Shown: piece by piece, positions 1-6,960 of the stretch
Layout of the letters: every line of letters starts with the position of its first letter
Position numbering within the stretch: the stretch's first letter is position 1
Assembly (NCBI GenBank): GCA_016209155.1
Contig: JACQWU010000233.1
Coordinates: 1 to 6,960 of the forward strand
Direction: 5' to 3'
DNA length: 6,960 nucleotides
From: Candidatus Desantisiibacteriota bacterium
GTDB taxonomy: Bacteria > JACRDZ01
The notes under the pieces: generated by a model
What the model saw: only the letters and a program-made list of their open reading frames with translations
Database searches by the model: none
What the model was told of the DNA's origin: nothing
Position numbers and translations under genes: made by a program

Positions 1-127
1 GCGCCAGCCCTCTCTTTGCCAAACATTTCGTAATAGCTGATGTCAGGGTTGTTTTACCATGATCAACATGTCCTATTGTTCCTATATTAATATGCGGTTT
101 CGTACGTTCAAATTTCTCTTTTGCCAT
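1..127 (-). CDS. tuf: Elongation factor Tu, N-terminal 42 codons (cut by window edge)
   Basis: EF-Tu is the GTPase that delivers aminoacyl-tRNA to the ribosomal A site. Only the start of the gene is inside the window. The visible protein opens [20 protein letters not shown] and continues with the P-loop GHVDHGKT at residues 19-26, the G1 motif typical of EF-Tu. It then runs through [17 protein letters not shown] to the edge. The ATG at 125-127 is preceded by TAGGAGGA (135-142) at good spacing, so the start is secure. The gene follows fusA after 73 bases, in which I see neither a terminator nor a convincing promoter, so it is probably the last-known member of the rpsL-rpsG-fusA-tuf transcript. 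Whether it is tufA of a duplicated pair cannot be told here. What is seen is the sequence and P-loop; the function is established for the family. Confidence 0.97.
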   Translation of the reverse strand, partial: MAKEKFERTKPHINIGTIGHVDHGKTTLTSAITKCLAKRGLA

Positions 128-134
128 TTCTTTA

Positions 135-142
135 TCCTCCTA
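135..142 (-). promoter_or_regulatory. Ribosome binding site of tuf
   Basis: On the minus strand TAGGAGGA lies seven bases before the tuf ATG (125-127). It is a near-perfect anti-16S match and fixes the EF-Tu start. It also shows that tuf has its own strong initiation site rather than relying on coupling to fusA, whose stop codon is far upstream. Confidence 0.85.
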
Positions 143-200
143 AGTTTATAAATATTTTTTTACTGATTTATTTTTGAAGCTCCAAGAATATACAGGCCTT

Positions 201-2279
201 CTATCCTTTAACTTTTGCAGTAATCTGCTCTGCTATATTTTTTGGGACTTCTGAATAATATGCAAATTCCATGGAATATGTTCCGCGTCCCTGAGTTTTT
301 GAGCGCAAATCCGTAGAATATCCGAACATCTCTGCAAGAGGGACGGTCCCTTTTACCACTCTGGCATTTGCCTGATGTTCCATCCCTTCAATTTTTCCGC
401 GCCGAGAGCTTAAATCCCCTATTATATCTCCCATGTAATCTTCAGGCATTACAACTTCAATGCTCATTATAGGTTCAAGAAAAATCGGATTGGCTTTTTT
501 GGCACCATCTTTAAAAGCCATTGATGCTGCAATTTTAAAAGCCATTTCTGATGAATCAACTTCATGATAGGATCCATCATATACTGTTACTTTAACGTCT
601 ACTACTGGATAACCGCCAAGCACACCGCTTTCCATTGCTTCAATAACACCCTTCTGCACCGCCGGGACATATTCTTTTGGTATAGTACCCCCAACGATAT
701 CATTCTCAAATACAAAACCTTCGCCGCTTTTCTGCGGTTCCAATTTAAGCCATACATGACCATATTGCCCGCGTCCGCCTGACTGCCTTATAAATTTACC
801 TTCAATATCAACGGCTTTCTTAATAGTTTCTCTATATGCAACCTGCGGTTTGCCGACATTGGCATCAACTTTAAATTCCCTAAACATTCTGTCAACAATT
901 ATTTCCAGATGCAGTTCTCCCATTCCGGAAATTATAGTCTGACCTGTTTCTTCATCTGTTTTTACCTTAAAAGTAGGATCCTCTTCTGCTAATTTACTTA
1001 AAGCGATTCCCATCTTTTCCTGATCTGCTTTTGTCTTAGGTTCAATAGCAACGGAAATCACAGGGTTTGGGAAATACATTTTTTCCAATATAATAGGTTT
1101 ATCCATATCACATAAAGTATCCCCGGTAGTTGTATTCTTAAGTCCAACAGTCGCCGCAATATCTCCGGCTATAACAAAAGGGATGTCTTCTCTTTTATTA
1201 GCATGCATATGAAGTATTCTACCTATTCTTTCCTTGTAGTCACGTGTGGAATTATATATATATGATCCGGAATTAAGCTGTCCGGAATAAACTCTAAAAT
1301 ATGTAAGCCTTCCTACATAAGGGTCTGAGGCAATCTTAAAAGCAAGCGCTGAAAATGGGACATCTTTGCTTGCATTTCTTGTGTCATCCTCTCCTTTTAG
1401 ACCTACTCCTTTTACAGGCGGTAAATCAATAGGGGAAGGCAGGTAATCAACGACTGCATCAAGCAATGGCTGAACACCTTTATTTTTAAAAGACGAACCG
1501 CATAAAACAGGATAAAACTTTCCTGTAATTGTTTCTTTGCGCATAGCTCTTTTTATTTCATCGTTTGTTACTTCTTTGCCGTCCAGATATTTGCTCATAA
1601 TTTCTTCATCATTTTCGGAAAGAGCTTCAATCATTTTATCTCTGTAAGCTTTTGCATTTGCCATAAATTCAGGAGCTATTTCTTGAACATTATATTTAGC
1701 ACCCAATTCTTCTCCGGTCCAGATCACCTGTTTCATCTCAACAAGGTCAATAATACCGGTAAATTTGTCCTCCGCTCCAACCGGCAGTTGAATGGCTACA
1801 GCATTTGCTCCCAATTTCTCTCTCATTGCTTTCAATACTTTACTAAAGTCGGCTCCGATTCTATCCATTTTATTAACAAAAGCAATCCTCGGAACATGGT
1901 ATCTATTAGCCTGTCTCCATACTGTCTCAGACTGCGGCTGAACACCTCCGACTGCACAAAAAACAGCTACAGCTCCGTCCAGGACACGAAGCGAACGTTC
2001 AACTTCAACCGTAAAATCCACATGCCCCGGGGTATCTATAATATTTATTCTAAAATCTTTCCAGAAACAGGTGGTTGCCGCTGAAGTAATTGTAATACCT
2101 CTTTCCTTTTCCTGTTCCATCCAATCCATCTCAGTATTACCCTCATCAATATCACCTATTTTATGGGTAACACCTGTATAATATAGAATACGTTCCGTTG
2201 TTGTTGTCTTCCCGGCATCAATATGTGCCGCTATTCCTATATTTCTTAATCTTTCAGCTGGAACTTCCTTAATCTGCAT
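201..2279 (-). CDS. fusA: Elongation factor G
   Basis: EF-G is the cytosolic GTPase that drives tRNA-mRNA translocation and, with ribosome recycling factor, ribosome recycling. The protein is 692 residues, the normal bacterial size. The G domain shows G1 AHIDAGKT (18-25), G2 RGITI (60-64), G3 DTPGH (82-86, with the catalytic-type His86) and G4 NKMD (136-139). Further on are the domain II region, the domain III motif GMGELHLEI, the domain IV motif [12 protein letters not shown] and the domain V motif [12 protein letters not shown], so all five domains are present. The frame stays open 63 bases upstream to 2342, but that extension lies inside rpsG. I chose the ATG at 2277-2279 because it has TAGGAG just before it and begins [16 protein letters not shown] as in the family. 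The gene begins 28 bases after rpsG and ends in TAG. I see nothing that marks it as a mitochondrial-type or resistance paralogue; its place in the str cluster supports the housekeeping copy. Confidence 0.99.
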   Translation of the reverse strand: MQIKEVPAERLRNIGIAAHIDAGKTTTTERILYYTGVTHKIGDIDEGNTEMDWMEQEKERGITITSAATTCFWKDFRINIIDTPGHVDFTVEVERSLRVLDGAVAVFCAVGGVQPQSETVWRQANRYHVPRIAFVNKMDRIGADFSKVLKAMREKLGANAVAIQLPVGAEDKFTGIIDLVEMKQVIWTGEELGAKYNVQEIAPEFMANAKAYRDKMIEALSENDEEIMSKYLDGKEVTNDEIKRAMRKETITGKFYPVLCGSSFKNKGVQPLLDAVVDYLPSPIDLPPVKGVGLKGEDDTRNASKDVPFSALAFKIASDPYVGRLTYFRVYSGQLNSGSYIYNSTRDYKERIGRILHMHANKREDIPFVIAGDIAATVGLKNTTTGDTLCDMDKPIILEKMYFPNPVISVAIEPKTKADQEKMGIALSKLAEEDPTFKVKTDEETGQTIISGMGELHLEIIVDRMFREFKVDANVGKPQVAYRETIKKAVDIEGKFIRQSGGRGQYGHVWLKLEPQKSGEGFVFENDIVGGTIPKEYVPAVQKGVIEAMESGVLGGYPVVDVKVTVYDGSYHEVDSSEMAFKIAASMAFKDGAKKANPIFLEPIMSIEVVMPEDYMGDIIGDLSSRRGKIEGMEHQANARVVKGTVPLAEMFGYSTDLRSKTQGRGTYSMEFAYYSEVPKNIAEQITAKVKG

Positions 2280-2284
2280 TTCAT

Positions 2285-2290
2285 CTCCTA
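2285..2290 (-). promoter_or_regulatory. Ribosome binding site that decides the fusA start
   Basis: TAGGAG on the minus strand sits five bases before the ATG at 2277-2279. It lies in the 28-base rpsG-fusA spacer and supports this start over the longer in-frame extension to 2342, which overlaps the rpsG 3' end and has no family support. Confidence 0.85.
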
Positions 2291-2307
2291 AATAATTCTT
2301 ATAATTA

Positions 2308-2778
2308 TTACCAACGATAATGAGCAAAAGCTTTATTGGCATCTGCCATCTTATGAGTATCTTCTCTTTTCTTTACTGAGGCACCGGTATTATTAAAAGC
2401 ATCAATTATCTCCGCTGACAACTTTTCTTCCATACTTTTACCGGCTCTCGCTCTCGCAAAATCAATTATCCATCTCATCGCCAAAGTTACTCTCCGAAAA
2501 GGCTTAACTTCAATAGGCACCTGATAAGTTGATCCGCCAACCCTTCTGGATTTAACTTCTAAAAGAGGTTTAGTATTTTCCATCGCCTGCTTAAAAACTT
2601 TAAGAGAATCTTTTTGTGTTTTTTTTTCTATTATATCTAATGCCCCGTAACATATTCTTTCTGCAATAGCTTTTTCCCCTTCTATCATAATATGCCCTAT
2701 AAATCTTGTAATCAGCTCACTATGATATTTATAATCAGTCGGGATATCTCTTTTTCTTATTACTTTTCTTCTAGGCAT
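2308..2778 (-). CDS. rpsG: 30S ribosomal protein S7
   Basis: S7 is a primary 16S rRNA-binding protein that nucleates assembly of the 30S head and lines the E-site mRNA exit. The product is 156 residues, the standard bacterial length. It has the S7 N terminus [20 protein letters not shown], the conserved [16 protein letters not shown] region, the motif [14 protein letters not shown] and the C-terminal stretch [21 protein letters not shown]. It starts at the ATG 2776-2778, preceded by GGAGGAG (2784-2790), and ends in TAA. It follows rpsL after 39 bases and precedes fusA by 28, consistent with one str mRNA. In E. coli, S7 represses its own mRNA at a structured rpsL-rpsG spacer of roughly a hundred bases. 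The spacer here is much shorter, so that particular site is probably not conserved (inference). Confidence 0.99.
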   Translation of the reverse strand: MPRRKVIRKRDIPTDYKYHSELITRFIGHIMIEGEKAIAERICYGALDIIEKKTQKDSLKVFKQAMENTKPLLEVKSRRVGGSTYQVPIEVKPFRRVTLAMRWIIDFARARAGKSMEEKLSAEIIDAFNNTGASVKKREDTHKMADANKAFAHYRW

Positions 2779-2817
2779 TAAAACTCCTCCACTTTATAAA
2801 ATGTGCAAATTGTTTAT

Positions 2818-3192
2818 TTATTCCTTAGGTGTTTTCACTCCGTATTTAGATCTGCTCTTTTTACGATTTTGAACACCTACCGTATCCAGAACTCCGCGTA
2901 TAATATGATATCTCACACCTGGCAAATCCTTAACTCTGCCTCCGCGTATCAGCACAATTGAATGTTCCTGCAAATTATGCCCTACTCCGGGAATATAGCA
3001 GTTCACTTCTATTCCATTTGTGAGCCTGACTTTAGCAACTTTTCGCAGCGCTGAATTAGGTTTTTTCGGAGTTGTAGTATAAACTCTTATACACACTCCG
3101 CGTCTCTGAGGGCTTCCTGTGATAGCAGGAGACTTACTTTTAACTTTCACTCTCTTTCTTCCAAATCGAATCAATTGATTTATTGTAGGCAT
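2818..3192 (-). CDS. rpsL: 30S ribosomal protein S12
   Basis: S12 sits at the 30S-50S interface near the decoding centre, controls tRNA selection accuracy and is the classical target of streptomycin-resistance mutations. The protein is 124 residues, the same as E. coli S12. It begins [20 protein letters not shown] and carries [20 protein letters not shown] and [13 protein letters not shown]. The two lysines tied to streptomycin sensitivity are both present (K43 and K88 counting Met, equal to E. coli K42 and K87), so the allele looks wild type. D89 is the residue that RimO methylthiolates in species that have that enzyme. The frame stays open to a TTG at 3225, but the ATG at 3190-3192 follows AGGGGAG and matches the family start. 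It is the first str gene, 301 bases after rpoC, with a strong promoter candidate in that gap. It ends in TAA. Confidence 0.99.
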   Translation of the reverse strand: MPTINQLIRFGRKRVKVKSKSPAITGSPQRRGVCIRVYTTTPKKPNSALRKVAKVRLTNGIEVNCYIPGVGHNLQEHSIVLIRGGRVKDLPGVRYHIIRGVLDTVGVQNRKKSRSKYGVKTPKE

Positions 3193-3288
3193 TACTTCTC
3201 CCCTGAATATAAATATTTTTGTCAAATATAACAGCTATAAAAGATAGTAATTATGATGGAATAAAAAAAGACTAAAATAAACCATAAA
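3193..3288 (-). promoter_or_regulatory. Probable 5' leader of the str mRNA
   Basis: If transcription starts about seven bases after the -10 box at 3295-3300, the rpsL mRNA has a leader of roughly 90-96 bases. The stretch is extremely AT-rich and contains two T-runs and the rpsL Shine-Dalgarno. It also holds a 16-codon ATG frame (3235-3285). I see no recognisable riboswitch, T-box or known ribosomal-protein leader motif in it. The extent is inferred from the promoter, not seen directly. Confidence 0.45.
3198..3204 (-). promoter_or_regulatory. Ribosome binding site that decides the rpsL start
   Basis: AGGGGAG on the minus strand lies five bases before the ATG at 3190-3192. It rules in favour of this start over the in-frame TTG at 3223-3225, which would add eleven residues never seen in S12. 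Confidence 0.85.
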
Positions 3289-3294
3289 AAAGAT

Positions 3295-3323
3295 ATTCTA
3301 TCAAAAGCAGATTTCTTTGTCAA
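3295..3323 (-). promoter_or_regulatory. Strong sigma70-type promoter for the str operon
   Basis: On the minus strand the -35 box TTGACA (3318-3323) is an exact consensus match. It is separated by 17 bases from the -10 box TAGAAT (3295-3300, five of six consensus positions). It points into rpsL about 100 bases downstream, and no gene overlaps it. The combination of exact -35, optimal spacing and position before an essential highly expressed operon makes it the best regulatory call in the window. The start site is inferred near 3285-3289. Confidence 0.82.
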
Positions 3324-3324
3324 G

Positions 3325-3343
3325 AAAAAAGTTGAATAACTTT
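3325..3343 (-). terminator. Weak hairpin plus T-run, possible rpoC terminator or attenuator
   Basis: On the minus strand AAAGTT-ATTC-AACTTT (3343-3328) forms a six-pair stem with a four-base loop, and the T-run reaches 3325. The geometry is that of an intrinsic terminator, but the stem has only one G-C pair and would be unstable. It ends one base before the -35 box of the str promoter, where an upstream terminator would make sense. In such AT-rich DNA it may be chance. Confidence 0.25.
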
Positions 3344-3381
3344 GAAGAATTATTATACTGTTTATTTTCTTGTTTGTGGTT

Positions 3382-3447
3382 TAAATCCAGATGGGACTTA
3401 GCTGCTATATATACTAATATATTCAGCCAGTTTCCCAAATGAGTTTA
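3382..3447 (-). other. Long imperfect hairpin in the rpoC-rpsL gap
   Basis: Read on the minus strand, this 66-base stretch folds on itself. TAAA (3447-3444) pairs with TTTA (3385-3382). TCA (3442-3440) pairs with TGG (3389-3387, one G-T). TGGGA (3437-3433) pairs with TCCCA (3396-3392). GCTG (3427-3424) pairs with CAGC (3404-3401). ATATAT (3422-3417) pairs with ATATAT (3412-3407) around the loop TAGT. Small internal loops separate the helices. No T-run follows, so it is not an ordinary intrinsic terminator. It does not resemble a tRNA or a riboswitch I know. It could be an mRNA processing or stabilising element at the rpoC 3' end, or a small RNA; the pairing is seen, any function is guesswork. 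Confidence 0.45.
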
Positions 3448-3448
3448 T

Positions 3449-3477
3449 AATATATCATACTAATTTTCAAAAAGCAA
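3449..3477 (-). promoter_or_regulatory. Second, weaker upstream promoter candidate
   Basis: On the minus strand TTGCTT (3472-3477) stands 17 bases before TATATT (3449-3454), and a TG one base before the -10 makes it an extended -10 type. The predicted start would fall near 3441-3443, inside the 5' arm of the hairpin at 3382-3447. The match is moderate and the surrounding DNA is AT-rich enough to give such boxes by chance. Confidence 0.3.
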
Positions 3478-3493
3478 GTGTTTTTTTTATTTT

Positions 3494-6400
3494 TTATTCT
3501 TTCATTTGAATTTCAATATTTCTATAATAGTCCATACCTGTTCCTGCAGGTATTAAATTCCCGACAATAACATTTTCTTTTAATCCGCGCAAATCATCCT
3601 TCTTACTGCATACAGCCGCTTCGGTCAGCACGCGAGTTGTCTCTTGAAATGAAGCCGCAGAGATAAAACTTTCAGTACGCAGAGAAGCCTTGGTAATTCC
3701 AAGCAATACTGTCTGCGCCTCTGCCGGTTTGTTCTTCTTTACAGCCGTTCTTTCATTCTCTTCTTTAAATTCAAACTTATCGACTTCATCGTCAGCCAGG
3801 AAATACGTATCTCCGGGATTTGTTATTCTTACTTTTCGGAGCATCTGACGCACAATCACTTCAATATGCTTGTCATTGATATTAACACCCTGCAGTCTAT
3901 ATACTTCCTGAATTTCATTGACCAGATACTGCTGAAGCGCATTCTCACCCTTAACCCTTAGTATATCATGGGGATTAAGAGGTCCGTCCATCAGCTGATC
4001 TCCGGCTATTACTCTGTCACCATCACGCACACTCAAATGTTTTCCGCGCGGGATTATATATTCTTTTTCCATTCCTGTTTCTTCATTTATTATTTTAACT
4101 TTACACATACCTTTTACAAATTCACCAAGATGTACAACTCCGTCTATTTCCGTAATGATTGCGCATTCCTTTGGTTTACGCGCTTCAAACAGTTCGGCAA
4201 CACGCGGCAGACCGCCTGTGATATCTTTAGTTTTACTTGTTTCTCTTGGTATCTTTGCCAGAACTTCGCCGACTCCGATTGCATCGCCGTCATTATGCAG
4301 AAGTATAGCTCCTGTTGATATCGGATAACTGGCGATAACCTCGCCTTTTTTATTTTCAACCAGTATCTGAGGAAGAAGATTTTCTTCTTTATGTGGAACA
4401 ATTATACGCCCGCGAAGTCCGGTTATCTTATCAAGCTCCTCGCGCATTGTCACACCTTCGATAATATCTTTAAATAAAATTTTGCCGTCGACTTCTGATA
4501 TTATCATTGTGTTATATGAATCCCATTCAATAATAAGATCGCCTTTATTTACTTTCTGTCCATCCTTAACATGAACAACAGCGCCATAACTTACTCCGCA
4601 CTTATCCAGTTCTCTATCGTTTTCATTTACAATAGAGATGCGTCCCTGCCTGCCTAAAGTAATAACTGTTCCATCTTTTTTAGTTAAAGTTTTCAGATTA
4701 ATATATTTAATTATACCTGTATTTTTTGCTTCTACTCTAGATTGTTCTATGACCTTACTTGCTGTTCCCCCGATATGGAAAGTACGCATTGTAAGCTGTG
4801 TTCCAGGCTCTCCGATAGATTGAGCCGCGATTACTCCAACAGCTTCGCCAAGGTCTGTCACACGTCCGGTGGAAAGATTTCGTCCGTAACATTTTGCGCA
4901 TACTCCACGCTTTGTTTCGCAGGTAAGGACTGAACGGATTTTTATTTTTTCAATTCCGCATTCTTCAATATTCATTGCTATTTCTTCTGTAATTTCCTGA
5001 CCCGCCTGCACTATGATTCTGTCGGTAACGATATCAGTAATATTATCCAGAGCAACACGCCCCAGGACCCTGTCTCTTATTGATTCAATAAGATCTTCAC
5101 CTTCTTTTATCGCGCCGACAACTATACCATTTACAGTACCACAGTCATCTTCCGTAACAATCACATCCTGCGCAACATCAACAAGTCTTCTTGTCAGATA
5201 ACCGGAATCAGCTGTTTTTAAAGCGGTATCTGCAAGACCTTTACGCGCACCGTGAGTGGAAATAAAATATTCTAAAACTGTAAGGCCTTCACGGAAATTA
5301 GCAGTAATCGGAGATTCTATTATTTCGCCTGAAGGTTTTGCCATAAGTCCGCGCATTCCTGCCAGCTGTCTTATCTGCTGCTTACTTCCGCGCGCTCCGG
5401 AATCCGCCATCATAAATATCGGATTAAATTGTTCACCGGGTAATCCTTTCGGTTTAAGACCGTCAAACATTATATTACTTATCTCTTCCGTTACATGAGT
5501 CCATATATCAACAATTTTATTATGCCGTTCACCGTCAGTAATAATACCTTTTTTATATTGTGATTCTATAATATTAACTTTTGCTTTGGCTTTTTTAATT
5601 ATGACATCTTTTTCAAGAGGTATCTTTATATCATTTATTGCTATAGAGATACCTGCCTGTGTCGCTTCTTCAAAACCCAGTTTCTTCAGGGCATCCAGTA
5701 TCTCTACGGTTTTTTCCTGTCCGAACATCTTGTAGCACATAGATACTAATTTTATTAAAAGTTTTTTATCAACCCGCTCATTTAGAAACGGAATTTCCGG
5801 CGGCAGAATGCTGTTAAAAAGTACTCTCCCTATAGTGGTTTCTGTCAATATCCCGTCTATTTTCATTTTAATCCATGCGTGCTTACCTACTTTCTTTAAA
5901 TCATAAGCCAGCATAGCTTCTTCAAGTGAAGAAAAAATAATTCCCTCACCATGTTCTTCTTTTTTCTCACTGGTAAGATAACTTATCCCAAGCACAATAT
6001 CCTGAGTCGGCATTGTAATAGGGGCACCGTTCGAAGGTGAGAGCAGATTATTTATTGAAAGCATTAATACTTTTGCTTCAGTTTGAGCTTCAAGTGAAAG
6101 CGGTACATGCACTGCCATCTGGTCTCCGTCAAAATCCGCATTAAAAGCAGTACATACCAGCGGATGCACCTGAATCGCTTTTCCTTCAATTAAAATCGGT
6201 TCGAAAGCCTGAATTCCCAATCGATGTAATGTAGGAGCACGGTTTAAAAGCACACAGTGACCTTTAATTACTTCTTCAAGAATATCCCAAACTTCGGGCC
6301 GTTCGCTCTCAACTATCTTTTTTGCACCCTTAATTGTACTGACATAACCTTTTTCATCAAGCTTTTTAATAATAAACGGTTTAAATAATTCCAAAGCCAT

Positions 6401-6960
6401 TTTTTTAGGCAGTCCGCACTGATACATTTTTAATTCAGGACCTACCACAATTACTGATCTGCCTGAATAGTCAACTCTTTTTCCCAGCAGATTCTGTCTG
6501 AAGCGTCCCTGCTTTCCTTTAAGCATACTGCTCAATGACTTCAATGGCCTGTTGCCGGAACCTTTTACCGCTCTTCCGCGGCGGCCATTATCAAATAATG
6601 CATCAACAGCTTCCTGCAGCATTCTTTTTTCATTTCGAATAATAACGTCAGGTGCTTTAAGAGAAATCAATTTTTTTAATCGATTATTTCTATTTATTAC
6701 CCGTCTATATAAATCGTTTAGATCCGAAGTGGCGAACCTGCCTCCGTCAAGCGGAACCAGCGGACGCAATTCAGCAGGAATAACCGGAATAACATCCAGT
6801 ATCATCCATTCGGGTTTATTCTGCGATTTCCGGAAAGATTCAACAACCTTCAAACGCTTGGATATTTTTTTACGCTTCTGAAGGGAATTTGACTCTTTAA
6901 GCTCTTTTCTTAAATCCTTAGATAATGTAATAAGGTTAATTTCTCTTAAAAGATCTCTTA
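3494..6960 (-). CDS. rpoC: RNA polymerase subunit beta', 5' end beyond the window
   Basis: Beta' forms one jaw of the RNA polymerase core, holds the catalytic magnesium and closes the clamp on DNA. The frame enters at the window edge without a start and gives 1154 codons ending in TAA. Counting window residues, the catalytic loop NADFDGDQM lies at 273-281 with Asp275, Asp277 and Asp279. By alignment from memory with E. coli (D460, D462, D464), about 185 N-terminal residues, including the first zinc site, are missing. Visible landmarks include [20 protein letters not shown] (clamp/rudder side) and the bridge helix from HGARKG to DVAQD (5165-5254). The second zinc site has all four cysteines: DDCGT at C606, and [11 protein letters not shown] at 4889-4921. 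The trigger loop contains [10 protein letters not shown] (about 4766-4795). The trigger loop is interrupted by an SI3-like domain (4232-4756). The C terminus [20 protein letters not shown] is short, without the E. coli tail. The methionine-like start at 6851-6853 is an internal TTG, not the real start. Confidence 0.99.
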   Translation of the reverse strand, partial: RDLLREINLITLSKDLRKELKESNSLQKRKKISKRLKVVESFRKSQNKPEWMILDVIPVIPAELRPLVPLDGGRFATSDLNDLYRRVINRNNRLKKLISLKAPDVIIRNEKRMLQEAVDALFDNGRRGRAVKGSGNRPLKSLSSMLKGKQGRFRQNLLGKRVDYSGRSVIVVGPELKMYQCGLPKKMALELFKPFIIKKLDEKGYVSTIKGAKKIVESERPEVWDILEEVIKGHCVLLNRAPTLHRLGIQAFEPILIEGKAIQVHPLVCTAFNADFDGDQMAVHVPLSLEAQTEAKVLMLSINNLLSPSNGAPITMPTQDIVLGISYLTSEKKEEHGEGIIFSSLEEAMLAYDLKKVGKHAWIKMKIDGILTETTIGRVLFNSILPPEIPFLNERVDKKLLIKLVSMCYKMFGQEKTVEILDALKKLGFEEATQAGISIAINDIKIPLEKDVIIKKAKAKVNIIESQYKKGIITDGERHNKIVDIWTHVTEEISNIMFDGLKPKGLPGEQFNPIFMMADSGARGSKQQIRQLAGMRGLMAKPSGEIIESPITANFREGLTVLEYFISTHGARKGLADTALKTADSGYLTRRLVDVAQDVIVTEDDCGTVNGIVVGAIKEGEDLIESIRDRVLGRVALDNITDIVTDRIIVQAGQEITEEIAMNIEECGIEKIKIRSVLTCETKRGVCAKCYGRNLSTGRVTDLGEAVGVIAAQSIGEPGTQLTMRTFHIGGTASKVIEQSRVEAKNTGIIKYINLKTLTKKDGTVITLGRQGRISIVNENDRELDKCGVSYGAVVHVKDGQKVNKGDLIIEWDSYNTMIISEVDGKILFKDIIEGVTMREELDKITGLRGRIIVPHKEENLLPQILVENKKGEVIASYPISTGAILLHNDGDAIGVGEVLAKIPRETSKTKDITGGLPRVAELFEARKPKECAIITEIDGVVHLGEFVKGMCKVKIINEETGMEKEYIIPRGKHLSVRDGDRVIAGDQLMDGPLNPHDILRVKGENALQQYLVNEIQEVYRLQGVNINDKHIEVIVRQMLRKVRITNPGDTYFLADDEVDKFEFKEENERTAVKKNKPAEAQTVLLGITKASLRTESFISAASFQETTRVLTEAAVCSKKDDLRGLKENVIVGNLIPAGTGMDYYRNIEIQMKE

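Noticed and set aside
128-200. Possible promoter or terminator in the fusA-tuf spacer
   Set aside because: No paired -35 and -10 boxes at normal spacing and no stem with T-run; only the tuf ribosome binding site is convincing.
1683-2084. 133-codon plus-strand open frame opposite fusA
   Set aside because: It is antisense to conserved EF-G coding sequence, has no protein-family similarity I recognise, and is a shadow of the real gene.
2280-2342. In-frame N-terminal extension of EF-G of 21 residues
   Set aside because: It overlaps the rpsG 3' end, lacks family similarity, and a good Shine-Dalgarno precedes the internal ATG at 2277-2279.
3193-3225. In-frame N-terminal extension of S12 from a TTG at 3223-3225
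   Set aside because: It would contain the rpsL Shine-Dalgarno itself, and S12 proteins start at MPTINQL.
3220-3225. A second exact TTGACA on the minus strand close to rpsL
   Set aside because: No -10 box lies 16-18 bases downstream; the only TATATT is eight bases away and the expected -10 position falls on the GGGGAG of the ribosome binding site.
3213-3229. All-AT six-pair hairpin ATATTT-GACAA-AAATAT just before the rpsL Shine-Dalgarno
   Set aside because: It has no G-C pair, would be unstable, and is expected by chance in such AT-rich DNA.
4144-4401. 85-codon minus-strand frame overlapping rpoC in another phase
   Set aside because: It lies wholly within the beta' trigger-loop insertion and following motif, with no independent start signal or similarity.
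6552-6881. 109-codon plus-strand open frame opposite rpoC
   Set aside because: It lies antisense to strongly conserved beta' sequence and shows no recognisable domain; other plus-strand frames over rpoC are the same kind of shadow.

Overview
The window is a conserved bacterial information-processing locus, read entirely on the minus strand. In transcription order it holds the 3' five-sixths of rpoC (RNA polymerase beta'), a 301-base gap, then rpsL (S12), rpsG (S7), fusA (EF-G) and the first 42 codons of tuf (EF-Tu). This is the classical junction of the rpoBC transcription unit with the str operon. All four junctions and all four visible start codons are clear, and I see no frameshift, mobile element, CRISPR array, tRNA or rRNA.

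The organism is an AT-rich bacterium (roughly 40% GC by eye, with intergenic DNA far lower). The beta' chain carries a domain of about 175 residues inside the trigger loop. It matches the sequence-insertion-3 (SI3) type known from Proteobacteria and several other diderm phyla and absent from Firmicutes, so the host is probably a Gram-negative-type bacterium. The EF-G and EF-Tu sequences do not look proteobacterial to me. A deep-branching diderm lineage (PVC/Omnitrophota- or Elusimicrobiota-like) is a low-confidence guess.

Layout, 3' to 5' on the plus strand: tuf 5' end (1-127); 73-base spacer; fusA (201-2279); 28-base spacer; rpsG (2308-2778); 39-base spacer; rpsL (2818-3192); 301-base intergenic region (3193-3493); rpoC (3494 to the window edge). 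Each of the four visible starts has a clear Shine-Dalgarno sequence on the minus strand. The short spacers in rpsL-rpsG-fusA-tuf fit one polycistronic mRNA supplying two 30S proteins and the two GTPases of elongation.

The only part not explained by conserved genes is the rpoC-rpsL gap. It holds a near-consensus sigma70-type promoter (TTGACA, 17 bases, TAGAAT) pointing into rpsL and a weaker extended -10 promoter candidate further upstream. Between them are a 66-base imperfect hairpin and a weak hairpin plus T-run. The str genes therefore probably have their own promoter as well as possible read-through from rpoBC. I found no convincing new biological system; the hairpin and leader are the only candidates for something undescribed.
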